This document shows, one piece after another, positions 1-8,433 of a DNA stretch of 26,298 nucleotides. Within the stretch, counting starts at the first letter, position 1. The number at the start of each line of letters is the position of its first letter. A program made the position numbers and the translations under genes. The notes under the pieces were generated by a model. The model worked only from the letters and a program-made list of their open reading frames with translations. It ran no database searches and was not told the DNA's origin. The DNA is taken from contig NZ_DIVJ01000009.1 in NCBI RefSeq assembly GCF_002428305.1, positions 1 to 26,298 on the forward strand, written 5' to 3'. This stretch comes from Flavobacterium sp. UBA6135 (GTDB lineage Bacteria > Bacteroidota > Bacteroidia > Flavobacteriales > Flavobacteriaceae).

Positions 1-342
1 ACTTGGCAAGACCATCGTCCGTTTAATTTGTACCATTATCATTGGAACAAAATGCCATGGAATCTGCCGTTTCGTGTATTTCAGAAACTAAATCACACCG
101 TTTTTACTAAAAAGCTGGTAAAGAACAATTATGAAAACCAATTTTTAGGAAAATCCAACGATATTCAACTACGACAGTGGTTGTTTGAAAACCCTTCATT
201 TGACTCCTTAATAGATCCAACTATTGTGAAACAATTCTATACTGGTTTTCAACAAGAGCATTTGAAGCATTCACATGTGGTGAGTACGTTATTGACTTTG
301 TCGGTGTTTTCTAAAAGAGAAGCTAATGGTTTGATTTACTGA
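1..342 (+). CDS. 3' end of a probable asparagine-synthase-like protein (partial)
   Basis: The reading frame is open from base 1 and stops at 342, so only about 113 C-terminal residues are present and the start lies outside the window. The fragment is helical in character. Its end, with a WLFENPSF segment, then FYTGF and STLLTLSVF, resembles the C-terminal helix bundle of asparagine-synthase (glutamine-hydrolysing type) proteins that occur in polysaccharide loci, where such proteins are thought to amidate sugar acids. None of the catalytic motifs (N-terminal Cys, SGGxDS) would fall in this part, so the call rests on an overall impression and position only. Another polysaccharide enzyme is possible. 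It is separated from the next gene by 268 bp, the largest gap inside the sugar cluster. Confidence 0.4.
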   Translation, partial: TWQDHRPFNLYHYHWNKMPWNLPFRVFQKLNHTVFTKKLVKNNYENQFLGKSNDIQLRQWLFENPSFDSLIDPTIVKQFYTGFQQEHLKHSHVVSTLLTLSVFSKREANGLIY

Positions 343-423
343 AAATTTGATTTTTTTTACCATATAAGGCATAGAAGTTTAAGTAATAAGTTCATTTAAG
401 TTTTTTGAAATTGATACTTTTTA

Positions 424-549
424 CCTGATTTTGTGTGCCCAAAATCCGCTTCGGCGGAAGGCAAAATCAGGACGTTCAGAGTTACATAGTTTTCAGTTGA
501 AATTTTCTTCACTAAACTTTATTATGAAAATGGGTTTTGCCTGATTTTG
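424..549. repeat. Nested inverted repeat with a third copy of its arm
   Basis: A perfect 10-bp inverted repeat (CCTGATTTTG at 424-433, CAAAATCAGG at 462-471) encloses a second hairpin, TCCGC-TTCG-GCGGA at 445-458, with a UUCG-type tetraloop. The arm CCTGATTTTG occurs again at 540-549, making a direct repeat. No T-run follows the hairpin on either side, so it is not a standard intrinsic terminator. It lies in the 268-bp gap (343-610) between the partial gene and the first glycosyltransferase. I saw no other feature in that gap and no clear promoter. Confidence 0.6.
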
Positions 550-610
550 TTTTGCCTCAACTTTACCAACCAATCCCTTTTTTTTCTATTTTTACCCAAT
601 ATGTTGTTTC

Positions 611-1777
611 ATGAAAGTAGCTTTATACACCGGAGAATTGCCACCACCTGTTTTTATTGATCGTTTGATACATGTTTTGGCTAAAGAAGGCGTGGAATTG
701 ATTTTGTTTGGAGCAATGAAGAAAAAGGTTAGTTATGCGTTTCCTACTATAACCGTAGTAGGCTATCGAGGGAAAGCACATAAGGCTTGGCAACTTTTTA
801 AATACACGGTTTTATTGCTGTTGTTCAAGGCCAAGGCTAAAAAGAAACTGGATAAAATTCTTGCCCAACAAGGACGTACGGGAACCTTACAAAAATTAAA
901 ATGCTATCCGGTTTTATACCATCAACCTGATATTTTTCATTTGCAATGGGCTAAGGCTATTGGTGATTGGATGTGGGTGCAGGAGTTTGGGATGAAATTG
1001 GTGTTGAGTGCAAGGGGAACTCATTTAACGATAAGTCCGAAGGTATATACCAAGTATGCGGAAAGTTATGTTTTACATTTTTCTAAAGTAGATGCTTTTC
1101 ATGCGGTTTCCAAAGCAATAGCAAAAGAAGTAGTGTCCTATGGTGTTTCTCCCGAATTAATTTATGTTGCTTACAGTGGTTTGAATCTTAAAAATTTCAC
1201 TTTTAAAGTTAAAGCGGCATCAACTAAAAAAATAAAGATACTCTCTATTGGAAGAGCACATTGGGTTAAAGGGTATTCGTATGCGATTGAAGGCGTGTGT
1301 CTTTTAAAAAAGAACCATGTTTCTTTTTCTTATACCATAATCGGTCTTGATCCCAATGAAGAATTACTTTTTTTACGAGATCAATCGGGTTTAGACGATT
1401 GCATTCAATTCAAACCTTATTTATCTTCGGATGAGGTATTGGAAGCGATACATCAGGCCGATGTTCTTTTACTGCCAAGTGTGGAAGAGGGTATTGCTAA
1501 TGTGGTCTTGGAAGCCATGGCTTTAGGAACACTTGTAGTAACCACCGCTTGTGGCGGGATGACTGAGGTGGTGACAGATGGTGTGAATGGATTTGTAGTG
1601 CCTGTTCGCGATCCGAAAGCTATAGCAGCAGCTATAGTAAAGGTTTCTGAATTGGCTCTTGAAGACTATCAACGTATGACTAAGGCTGCCCGAAACACTA
1701 TTGAACAAAACTTTACGGAGCAACAAATGGTTACAGCAATGCAAAAATTATATCAATCCTTAGAAGCACACGCATGA
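611..1777 (+). CDS. GT4-family glycosyltransferase
   Basis: A GT-B fold sugar transferase of family GT4, predicted to act at the cytoplasmic face of the inner membrane and to move a sugar from a nucleotide-sugar donor onto the growing lipid-linked repeat unit. The N-terminal Rossmann half starts with MKVALYTGELPPP. The donor-binding half begins near residue 210 (KILSIGRAHWVKG) and carries the family's E-x7-E signature as EEGIANVVLEAM near residues 292-300, followed by TEVVTDGVNGFVV. At 388 residues it has a normal length for the family. The ATG at 611 places the first beta-strand at the N-terminus as expected; an in-frame upstream start was not seen. It overlaps the next gene by 4 bp (ATGA), which implies translational coupling. 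Donor and acceptor cannot be read from the sequence. Confidence 0.9.
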   Translation: MKVALYTGELPPPVFIDRLIHVLAKEGVELILFGAMKKKVSYAFPTITVVGYRGKAHKAWQLFKYTVLLLLFKAKAKKKLDKILAQQGRTGTLQKLKCYPVLYHQPDIFHLQWAKAIGDWMWVQEFGMKLVLSARGTHLTISPKVYTKYAESYVLHFSKVDAFHAVSKAIAKEVVSYGVSPELIYVAYSGLNLKNFTFKVKAASTKKIKILSIGRAHWVKGYSYAIEGVCLLKKNHVSFSYTIIGLDPNEELLFLRDQSGLDDCIQFKPYLSSDEVLEAIHQADVLLLPSVEEGIANVVLEAMALGTLVVTTACGGMTEVVTDGVNGFVVPVRDPKAIAAAIVKVSELALEDYQRMTKAARNTIEQNFTEQQMVTAMQKLYQSLEAHA

Positions 1778-2955
1778 GAATTGGCCTTGTTTTACCGGCG
1801 ATTCCGGCCTATTCAGAGACCTTTTTCCGTTCAAAAATCAGCGGACTGATTGCGAATGGACATGAAGTGGTGCTCTTTGTGAATGGAAAAACTCCGGAAA
1901 CGCAGTATTGTGGAGCTCGTGTAGTATGTTCTTTTTCTACCCAAGGAAATCGTATGCTTTTGCTGTTGAGGGCAATAGTAACGTTATTTGTTCTATTGGT
2001 TAGCCATGCTAAAACGGTGTTTCGGTTTATAAAAAGCGAACGAAAAGAGCATGCCTCATGGTCAAAGTTAATTTCACGTTTGCTGCTGAATGCGACACTC
2101 TTATCAGAACGGTTGGATTGGCTTCATTTTGGATTTGGCACGATGGCTTTGGGTAGAGAAAATGTTGCAGACGCTATTGGTGCCAAAATGGCGGTAAGTT
2201 TCAGGGGGTTTGATATTACAATTTATCCATTAAAACATCCTGGTTGTTATGATAAGGTTTGGAAAAAAGTAGATAAGATTCACGTATTATCAGATGATTT
2301 AGCGGATTTGATAGCAAAGTTGGGAGGTGAAGCCATTCGAGGCAAATGTGTTAAGATAACTCCGGCAATTGATACCGCTTTTTTTTCGAGAACACTACCA
2401 TTACAGACCTTGCAGTCTCCTTTACAATTGCTGACCATTGCCCGATTGCATTGGAAAAAAGGATTGGATTACACCCTAGAAGCCTTAGCATTGTTACATC
2501 AAAAGGGAGTAGCTTTTCACTATAACATTATTGGAACCGGACCGGAAGAAGAACGCTTGCGGTTTACGGCACATCAATTAGGAATTAATCCTTTTGTGAC
2601 TTTTGCAGGTAAACAATCGCCGGAATATATTAAAAAGCAATTGGAGCAAACGGATGTATATGTGCAGTACAGCATTCAGGAAGGGTTTGGCAATGCGGTG
2701 TTGGAGGCTCAGGCAATGGGGGTTTATTGTATGGTGAGTGATGCAGAAGGGTTACAAGAGAATGTCGTGCATGGTGTTACAGGGAGTGTAGTCACCAAGC
2801 GAAATCCGGAAGCTTTGGCTAACGGTATTACTTTATTTTTAGATTTAGATGCAACAGAAAAAATAAAAAGTAGTGAACAAGCTATAGCGAGAGTGAAACA
2901 AGGTTATTCAGTTGAGAAACAACAAGCCTCATTTATGAAATTTTATAATGATTAA
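1774..2955 (+). CDS. GT4-family glycosyltransferase (WcaL-like)
   Basis: Second GT4 enzyme, 393 residues. The N-terminus MRIGLVLPAIPAYSETFF resembles the opening of colanic-acid WcaL-type transferases, in which the S-E-T-F segment is common. The middle motif WLHFGFGTMALG also fits that subgroup. The C-terminal donor domain shows LLTIARLHWKKGLDY and the E-x7-E signature in QEGFGNAVLEAQAMG, then ENVVHGVTG. Role: addition of one sugar to the polysaccharide repeat unit in the cytoplasm; the exact sugar is not predictable here. It overlaps the preceding gene by 4 bp and the following one by 8 bp, so it belongs to a tightly coupled operon. The family call is secure; the WcaL likeness is inference from motif pattern. 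Confidence 0.9.
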   Translation: MRIGLVLPAIPAYSETFFRSKISGLIANGHEVVLFVNGKTPETQYCGARVVCSFSTQGNRMLLLLRAIVTLFVLLVSHAKTVFRFIKSERKEHASWSKLISRLLLNATLLSERLDWLHFGFGTMALGRENVADAIGAKMAVSFRGFDITIYPLKHPGCYDKVWKKVDKIHVLSDDLADLIAKLGGEAIRGKCVKITPAIDTAFFSRTLPLQTLQSPLQLLTIARLHWKKGLDYTLEALALLHQKGVAFHYNIIGTGPEEERLRFTAHQLGINPFVTFAGKQSPEYIKKQLEQTDVYVQYSIQEGFGNAVLEAQAMGVYCMVSDAEGLQENVVHGVTGSVVTKRNPEALANGITLFLDLDATEKIKSSEQAIARVKQGYSVEKQQASFMKFYND

Positions 2956-4009
2956 AATTTTTATTCCATCCATTGATTTTGTCGGCATAAATAAATTTCA
3001 ACTATTTGTGCTAACCCGACCATTTTGCACTCCGGAAGGTTGGTGTAATGATTTAAAATTAAAAGAACGATGGGGTGTAGCGGATACGTTTCACTATACC
3101 GATTCTCCTGATGAAGCTGCTTTTATGCTTTTGCCCCTTCCTGTAAATTATTATGTAAATACAGGACAGTTGCAACAGCTTTCTTCATACAATCGTATTT
3201 GTCAAAAACATGGGATTAAAGGTTTTGGCTATATTTCAGGAGATTTTGGGAAAGCCTATCCTGAATTTTCTCAGTTTACCTATTTTAGAATGGGGGGCTT
3301 TAAAAGGCAGCTTTCAGATAAAAATTTTGGTTTTCCGATCTCCTTATCTGATCATTTTCAAAAAATATATGGTTTGGAAGAACCTATTCCAAAAGATAAA
3401 TCAGACATTCCGAGTATTGGATTTTGTGGACATGCAACGGGTTCAACAATAAAAAGAGGAAAAGAACTACTCAAGTGCTTGCTGGAAAACGGGAAGCGTT
3501 TATTGGAAAACCCTTTTCGAAACGACTGGGAACCTCTTTTTGCTTCGGCATATGAGCGTTGGCATTTGTTGCAAACCTTAGCAAATGCAACTGATTTGAA
3601 CTGTAATTTTATCTTTAGAAAACACTATAGAGGAGGAGCAAAAAATACAGCGGAACAAGAGCGAACCACCAAAGAATATTACGATAATATTTTGCAATCG
3701 GATTATGTGCTTTGTGTTCGAGGTGCCGGTAATTTTTCTGTGCGTTTGTATGAAACCCTTTTGATGGGTAAAATACCTATATTTGTCAATACAGATTGCT
3801 TGTTGCCTTTGGCTGATGAAGTAGATTGGAAACAACATATGGTATGGGTGGAATGGGAGGAACGACATCTGATAGTTGACAAAGTATTAGAATTTCACAA
3901 AACAATTTCAAACGAAGACTTTTTGGAATTACAACGTAAGAACAGAAAGCTTTGGAAAGAAATTTTGACAGTAGCTCATTACATGAAAAAAACAGGAAAT
4001 GCTCTTTAA
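2948..4009 (+). CDS. Exostosin-like (GT47) glycosyltransferase
   Basis: A 353-residue protein recognised by the exostosin/GT47 signature near residues 250-280: SDYVLCVRGAGNFSVRLYE followed by a GKIPIFV segment and then LPLADEVDW. In characterised exostosins this region binds the nucleotide sugar, and the R-L-Y-E-x-L-x-x-G-x-I-P-x-F pattern is strongly conserved. The N-terminal half is less typical but carries IGFCGHATGS near residue 157, which resembles the start of the donor domain. Bacterial GT47 proteins are found scattered in surface-polysaccharide loci. It has no signal peptide or membrane segment, so it should be cytosolic. It overlaps both neighbours (8 bp upstream, 11 bp downstream), consistent with one operon. 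Substrate unknown. Confidence 0.8.
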   Translation: MIKIFIPSIDFVGINKFQLFVLTRPFCTPEGWCNDLKLKERWGVADTFHYTDSPDEAAFMLLPLPVNYYVNTGQLQQLSSYNRICQKHGIKGFGYISGDFGKAYPEFSQFTYFRMGGFKRQLSDKNFGFPISLSDHFQKIYGLEEPIPKDKSDIPSIGFCGHATGSTIKRGKELLKCLLENGKRLLENPFRNDWEPLFASAYERWHLLQTLANATDLNCNFIFRKHYRGGAKNTAEQERTTKEYYDNILQSDYVLCVRGAGNFSVRLYETLLMGKIPIFVNTDCLLPLADEVDWKQHMVWVEWEERHLIVDKVLEFHKTISNEDFLELQRKNRKLWKEILTVAHYMKKTGNAL

Positions 4010-5315
4010 TTTTTTAACCTACATTCGACCTATTTGGTACTTTAACCTCAAACCTCAAAAAGACTGGGGATACTTTCCAACTACAGAACGTTTGGAGGCA
4101 TTAGGGCGTTTGTTTCCCAGTGGTAAAGGGTATGTTTCAAAAGCCGGACGAGAACGTGACAGAGCCTATACGGCATTTCAATCCGGATATATTGAGTTTC
4201 AGTCGGAAACGGGTATAGATATTTGGGACTTAGAAAAAATTCCTGTGATAGATGAATACCGTTTTCTCAGAAAAAATGTCCACACAGCTTGGGTACTTTA
4301 CACTTTGATACTCCGATTAGTTACTTTGCATAACCCCATCAAAGAGCTTTCCGGGTTTTTTAAAACGAGAAAAGTGAAACGTGTGACGTATTCCAACCAA
4401 GTATTTGAGTACCCGGAATACGACACTTTTGAAAGCCCGTTAGTGCAAAGTCAACCGTTGGTTTCGATAATTATTCCAACCTTAAATCGGTATGACTACT
4501 TGAGCGATGTGCTTCGGGATTTAGAACAACAGGACTATAAAAATTTTGAAGTGCTGGTAGTGGATCAAACTGACCCGTTCCGGAAATCGTTTTACCAAGG
4601 ATGGCAGTTGGATTTGCGTTATTGGTACCAAGAGGAAAAAGCCCTGTGGAAAGCTAGAAATGAAGCCATTCAAGTAGCCAAAGGCGATTGGATTTTGTTG
4701 TATGATGACGATTCCCGAATTGATTCCAATTGGATATCGGAACATTTAAAAACGATTGATTTTTTTCAAGCCGATATCTCTTCCGGAGTTTCGTTGAGTG
4801 TTGTGGGAGCTGAAATCCCAAAACATTACAGTTATTTTCGTTGGAGTGATCAGCTGGATACGGGCAATGTGTTGTTGAAAAAGGCCATTTTTCAGGAGAT
4901 TGGTTATTTTGATTTACAATTTGAAAAGCAACGCATGGGCGATGGGGAGTTTGGATTACGGGCTTATTTGAACGGCTATAAAAACATTTCCAATCCGAAA
5001 GCGAAACGAGTTCATTTAAAAGTCAGTCAAGGGGGGTTGCGGCAAATGGGCAGTTGGGACGGTTGGCGACCTAAAAAATTGTTTGGACCCAGACCGGTGC
5101 CAAGTGTGTTGTATTTTAGTAGGAAGTATTTTGGGGATAAAAACACATCATATTTGATATTAAACTCAATCTTCCCTTCTTTAATTCCTTATCAATTCAA
5201 ATCTCATAAAATTTTGAAGCTATTATCATTTTTATTAATACCTTTAATATCAATATTGATTTTTTATCAAGTTTTAAAGTCTTGGAAAATATCGAATAAA
5301 ATGTTGAATCAATAA
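3999..5315 (+). CDS. GT2-family glycosyltransferase with extra N-terminal domain and hydrophobic tail
   Basis: Residues 1-150 form an N-terminal extension of unknown fold. A GT-A catalytic domain follows, starting near residue 154 (VSIIIPTLNRYDYL) with the metal-binding acidic cluster YDDDSR near residue 235 and a GDGEFGLRAY motif that fits the ED/acceptor region of GT2 enzymes. The last 60 residues contain a hydrophobic stretch (ILKLLSFLLIPLISILIF), probably a membrane anchor. The start ATG overlaps the preceding gene by 11 bp. The base composition changes inside this gene: from about 5145 the sequence becomes much more A/T-rich and stays so through the next two genes, suggesting the C-terminal tail was joined by recombination. 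Role: one sugar addition in repeat-unit assembly. Confidence 0.88.
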   Translation: MLFNFLTYIRPIWYFNLKPQKDWGYFPTTERLEALGRLFPSGKGYVSKAGRERDRAYTAFQSGYIEFQSETGIDIWDLEKIPVIDEYRFLRKNVHTAWVLYTLILRLVTLHNPIKELSGFFKTRKVKRVTYSNQVFEYPEYDTFESPLVQSQPLVSIIIPTLNRYDYLSDVLRDLEQQDYKNFEVLVVDQTDPFRKSFYQGWQLDLRYWYQEEKALWKARNEAIQVAKGDWILLYDDDSRIDSNWISEHLKTIDFFQADISSGVSLSVVGAEIPKHYSYFRWSDQLDTGNVLLKKAIFQEIGYFDLQFEKQRMGDGEFGLRAYLNGYKNISNPKAKRVHLKVSQGGLRQMGSWDGWRPKKLFGPRPVPSVLYFSRKYFGDKNTSYLILNSIFPSLIPYQFKSHKILKLLSFLLIPLISILIFYQVLKSWKISNKMLNQ

Positions 5316-5324
5316 CTATTTAAA

Positions 5325-6140
5325 ATGAAAGAATTTAAGATTTGTAAAATTTGTAAAAATGAAATAACTACAATTAATAAAACTTTTAATCTCGTAGTAT
5401 GTAATTCTTGTAAGCTTATATTTTCTAAAACAATTTTTTCTGAAAATGATTTTATTGATATTTACGATAAACTTTATAATAAAACAGATCAGTATAAATC
5501 TCATCAACTAGAATTCAATAAAATCAAAAATAATTTATACGTTAATATTGGGAAACCCAAGTTGAAAATATTAAAATTTATTCTTAAAAATGACATAAAG
5601 TCGATTACAGAAATAGGAGCAGGAATCGGATTGGTAGCAAACTATTTGACTAAAATTGGGAAAGAATATTATGGTATAGAATTAGATGAGTTAACTGCTA
5701 AAAAGGCACAATCTTTAAAATTAAATGTTGATATTGGTGATTTTTCTAAATTAGAAGATGTTGAATATAATCAAGATGCAATAATTGCCTTTGAAGTTAT
5801 TGAACACCTCCAAGATTTAAATCATTTTTTCAATTTAGTTAAATCTAAACTAAAAAAAAATGGTTATTTAGGGTTTACTGTACCAAATTATGAGAAAATT
5901 AAAAATTATAAAAATTTATCTGATAAGATTTACCAAACAGGTCCGCCAATTCATTTAAATTATTTCACGATAGAAAGCATAAAAAATATTGCTGAATTTT
6001 ATAATTTTAAAGTTTTAATGTGCGAAACAAAAAAAACACCTTATTTAAATTTAAATAAAATAGATACTTATAAGTTTTTGTATAAATCTTTTATTGGTAA
6101 GTATTACGGGCCAACTTTAATTTGTATTTTAAGAAATTGA
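5325..6140 (+). CDS. SAM-dependent methyltransferase with N-terminal zinc-ribbon
   Basis: A 271-residue class I methyltransferase. Two CxxC pairs (C7/C10 and C26/C29) form a probable zinc-binding knuckle at the N-terminus, a layout seen in sugar C- or O-methyltransferases and other Methyltransf_23-type proteins. The SAM-binding motif I is EIGAGIGLVANYL near residues 94-106, the acidic end of strand 2 is GIELDE, and motif IV/post-I is AFEVIEHLQDL near residue 155, all typical of the family. It probably methylates a sugar or the non-reducing end of the glycan, which in some O-antigens sets chain length; that role is inference. The gene is very A/T-rich compared with the glycosyltransferases upstream and lies 9 bp after the previous stop. 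It is followed by a 143-bp spacer without visible features. Confidence 0.8.
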   Translation: MKEFKICKICKNEITTINKTFNLVVCNSCKLIFSKTIFSENDFIDIYDKLYNKTDQYKSHQLEFNKIKNNLYVNIGKPKLKILKFILKNDIKSITEIGAGIGLVANYLTKIGKEYYGIELDELTAKKAQSLKLNVDIGDFSKLEDVEYNQDAIIAFEVIEHLQDLNHFFNLVKSKLKKNGYLGFTVPNYEKIKNYKNLSDKIYQTGPPIHLNYFTIESIKNIAEFYNFKVLMCETKKTPYLNLNKIDTYKFLYKSFIGKYYGPTLICILRN

Positions 6141-6283
6141 TCGAAAGCACTCTATTTGTTAAAAGGCAAATTCAAAAGAATCAAAGTTTATGTATGTTAA
6201 TTACTAAGATACATAAATTAATTACAATATTTGTTTTTATTAAGAAAAAATAATACACTAGACTTTAAGATATTTTACTTTAT

Positions 6284-7309
6284 ATGAAAGTTTTTATTAT
6301 TGACACCATAAACAATATTCCGGGACATAAACAATTTCAGGATTTTTCAAAATATTTAGTAAAAAAAAATGTGAAGGTTGTGCATTTTTCAACTAATAAT
6401 GTTGAAAATTTTGAAGGTGTGGAGGTAGTTTACTGGGGTATGAATTTCAAAATTAAATCTTTTTTTATTTTTTTTCATAAATTTTTAAAAGAGAAACCAG
6501 ACGTTGTGATTTCGACATTTCGAGGAAATCTGTTTGCTGATTTTTTTTCATATTTTTTTAAGTTTAGATATTATCCTTTTTTCAGATCAGATTTTTATAA
6601 TCAAAAATGGATAAATAAAATTAAATTTAGGAGGGTTGAAAAATTTATAGTTTTATCAAAACCAATGGTTCCAAGAATTGAAAATATGTTTCCACATTTA
6701 AAAAATAAAATTTATGTAATGTTTAATTCATTTGATTTTAATAAAATTTCATTTATAAAGAAGGAAGATATCATTCTTCATGTTGGTGGAGTCTCTTTTA
6801 ATAGTGAAGGAAAATTAATAAAAGGCACAGACGTACTAATTCAAGCATTCACTAATCTAAAAAAAGAAAATAATTTTCTTTCAAATTATAAATTAATTGT
6901 TGTGGGGAGTGGAGAAGGATTAAAAGAAGTTAAAAATAGTACTTTAAGTCAGGATATTATATTTACAGGGAAATTATCAAATTTAGAAGTACATAAACTC
7001 ATGCTAAAAGCAAAACTATTTGTATTACCTAGTAGAAATGATGCTTTTCCTAATGTTCTTTTAGAAGCTATGCAACATTCATGTTGCTTAATAGGGACTT
7101 TTGGTACAGGTTCTCAAGATGTTATTGAAGAGTCTGATTATGGATATTTGGTAGAGAAAGAAAATGTTGAAGATTTAGAAATTGCAATTAGGAAAGGTGT
7201 AATAAATTATAAAAGTTCTGATTTGTGTTGGCAAGCTCATCAAAATAAAATAAATTATTATTCTAGAGAGAATTGGATTAATGAAATGTATAAAATTATA
7301 TCCAATTAA
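6284..7309 (+). CDS. GT4-family glycosyltransferase, A/T-rich
   Basis: A 341-residue GT-B enzyme. The N-terminal half begins MKVFIIDTINNIPGHKQF. The donor domain starts near residue 165 (ILHVGGVSFNSEGKLIKGTDV) and has the usual FVLPSRNDAFPNVLLEAM signature, where the first acidic position of E-x7-E is Asp rather than Glu (D-A-F-P-N-V-L-L-E). That substitution is common in GT4 enzymes and need not affect activity. Codon choice is strongly A/T-biased, unlike the GT4 genes before 5000 and after 7330, which supports a different origin. It is preceded by 143 bp of noncoding DNA and followed by a 23-bp gap. Role: sugar addition in repeat-unit assembly; specificity unknown. Confidence 0.88.
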   Translation: MKVFIIDTINNIPGHKQFQDFSKYLVKKNVKVVHFSTNNVENFEGVEVVYWGMNFKIKSFFIFFHKFLKEKPDVVISTFRGNLFADFFSYFFKFRYYPFFRSDFYNQKWINKIKFRRVEKFIVLSKPMVPRIENMFPHLKNKIYVMFNSFDFNKISFIKKEDIILHVGGVSFNSEGKLIKGTDVLIQAFTNLKKENNFLSNYKLIVVGSGEGLKEVKNSTLSQDIIFTGKLSNLEVHKLMLKAKLFVLPSRNDAFPNVLLEAMQHSCCLIGTFGTGSQDVIEESDYGYLVEKENVEDLEIAIRKGVINYKSSDLCWQAHQNKINYYSRENWINEMYKIISN

Positions 7310-7332
7310 ATAGAGTCTATTTATTTCTTTAA

Positions 7333-8433
7333 ATGCAGAAAAGAATTTTAATATTATCTTCAGAATTCCCACCCTTACCCGGAGGCATAGGAACTCATGC
7401 TTTTCATTTAGCATCGGAACTCACAAAAAAAGGCTATGCTGTTCAGGTTCATACCAACCGAAGGATGGCCGATAATGAAGAGGAAACCGCATTTGACAGG
7501 TCGCAATCCTTCAAGGTTCATCGCACGAAACGAAAAAATTGGGGGCGTACTTACTTGTATAGAATTGCAGCAGTTTTACAAATAGCTAAGCAAAACCAAC
7601 CTCATATACTAATAGCTTCCGGTAAGTTTTCCCTTTGGATGGGTGCTTTAATCTCGCTTTTTTTTACAAGTATAAGCAGTGTAGCCATTATTCACGGCAC
7701 TGAATTAAAAGCCGGTGGTTTTTTTAGCCGGTGGTTTACTAAAATGAGTTTAAAACGATTTAAAAAAGTAGTGGCGGTTTCTCATTTTACAAGGAATAAA
7801 ATAGCAGCTATTTTACCTGACGTTTATGTAACCGTCATTCCTAACGGAATTGTTTTGCCTGATGCCTCTTTTTCAGACGTACAAAAAGAGCTTCCTGTTT
7901 CGTTAGTGACTGTAGGTAATCTTACCCGTAGAAAAGGACAACACAATGTGATAAACGCTTTGCCGGAATTGCTTACTTGGAAGGATACGATTCAGTATCA
8001 TTGTATAGGTTTGCCGACAGAACTTGAAGCGATCAAAGCGAAAATAAATGAATTACAATTGGGAGAAAGCGTTTTTTTTCATGGTGTTTTGACCGAAACA
8101 GAAAAACGAGTACGACTGCAAAAAAGTCATGTGTTTATAATGTTGAGTGAGCATTTAGCCAATGGCGATTTTGAAGGTTTTGGTATTGCTGTTTTGGAGG
8201 CCAATGCTTTAGGTTTACCCGCAATAGGCTCTATCAACAGTGGGATAGCAGATGCCATACAAGAGGGGTATAGCGGTAAATTGGTGGATCCCCATGACCC
8301 AATAGCCATCAAAGCGGCATTGATTGAAATTTATGCAGACTATGAGACGTATTCAAGTCAAGCCAGAGTATGGGCACAACAATTTCAATGGAAAGATATC
8401 ATTGAAAAGTATACAACTATAATGGAATCATGA
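7333..8433 (+). CDS. GT4-family glycosyltransferase
   Basis: A 366-residue GT4 protein with a classical N-terminus (RILILSSEFPPLPGGIGTH), where the GG-x-G-x-H loop is the acceptor-side glycine loop of GT4 enzymes. The donor domain starts near residue 190 (SLVTVGNLTRRKGQ) and carries DFEGFGIAVLEANALG, the E-x7-E motif. It ends with a normal YSGKLVDPHDP segment. Composition returns to that of the main cluster, so the A/T-rich block ends just upstream. It overlaps the next gene by 4 bp (ATGA) and is therefore probably translated together with it. Predicted cytosolic or peripheral on the inner membrane; adds one residue to the polysaccharide unit. Confidence 0.9.
   Translation: MQKRILILSSEFPPLPGGIGTHAFHLASELTKKGYAVQVHTNRRMADNEEETAFDRSQSFKVHRTKRKNWGRTYLYRIAAVLQIAKQNQPHILIASGKFSLWMGALISLFFTSISSVAIIHGTELKAGGFFSRWFTKMSLKRFKKVVAVSHFTRNKIAAILPDVYVTVIPNGIVLPDASFSDVQKELPVSLVTVGNLTRRKGQHNVINALPELLTWKDTIQYHCIGLPTELEAIKAKINELQLGESVFFHGVLTETEKRVRLQKSHVFIMLSEHLANGDFEGFGIAVLEANALGLPAIGSINSGIADAIQEGYSGKLVDPHDPIAIKAALIEIYADYETYSSQARVWAQQFQWKDIIEKYTTIMES

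Larger units (their letters stand above)
5145..7330. other. A/T-rich block, probably a separately acquired cassette
   Basis: Base composition drops sharply here. By direct count, 5341-5400 has 10 G/C in 60 bases while 7381-7440, just past the block, has 25 in 60. The block holds the hydrophobic tail of the GT2 gene, the methyltransferase and one GT4, plus the only large gap (143 bp) inside this run of sugar genes. Neighbouring genes on both sides overlap or nearly touch, while these two do not. No insertion sequence or clear flanking repeat was seen. The exact borders are estimates. Confidence 0.65.

Noticed and set aside
1..342. Firm call of asparagine synthase for the partial first gene
   Set aside because: Only the C-terminal part is visible, with none of the catalytic motifs, so the call was kept as probable.
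5316..5507. 63-codon - strand open frame across the methyltransferase start
   Set aside because: Low-complexity Ile/Phe/Lys sequence opposite a clear methyltransferase with its zinc knuckle; an effect of A/T richness.
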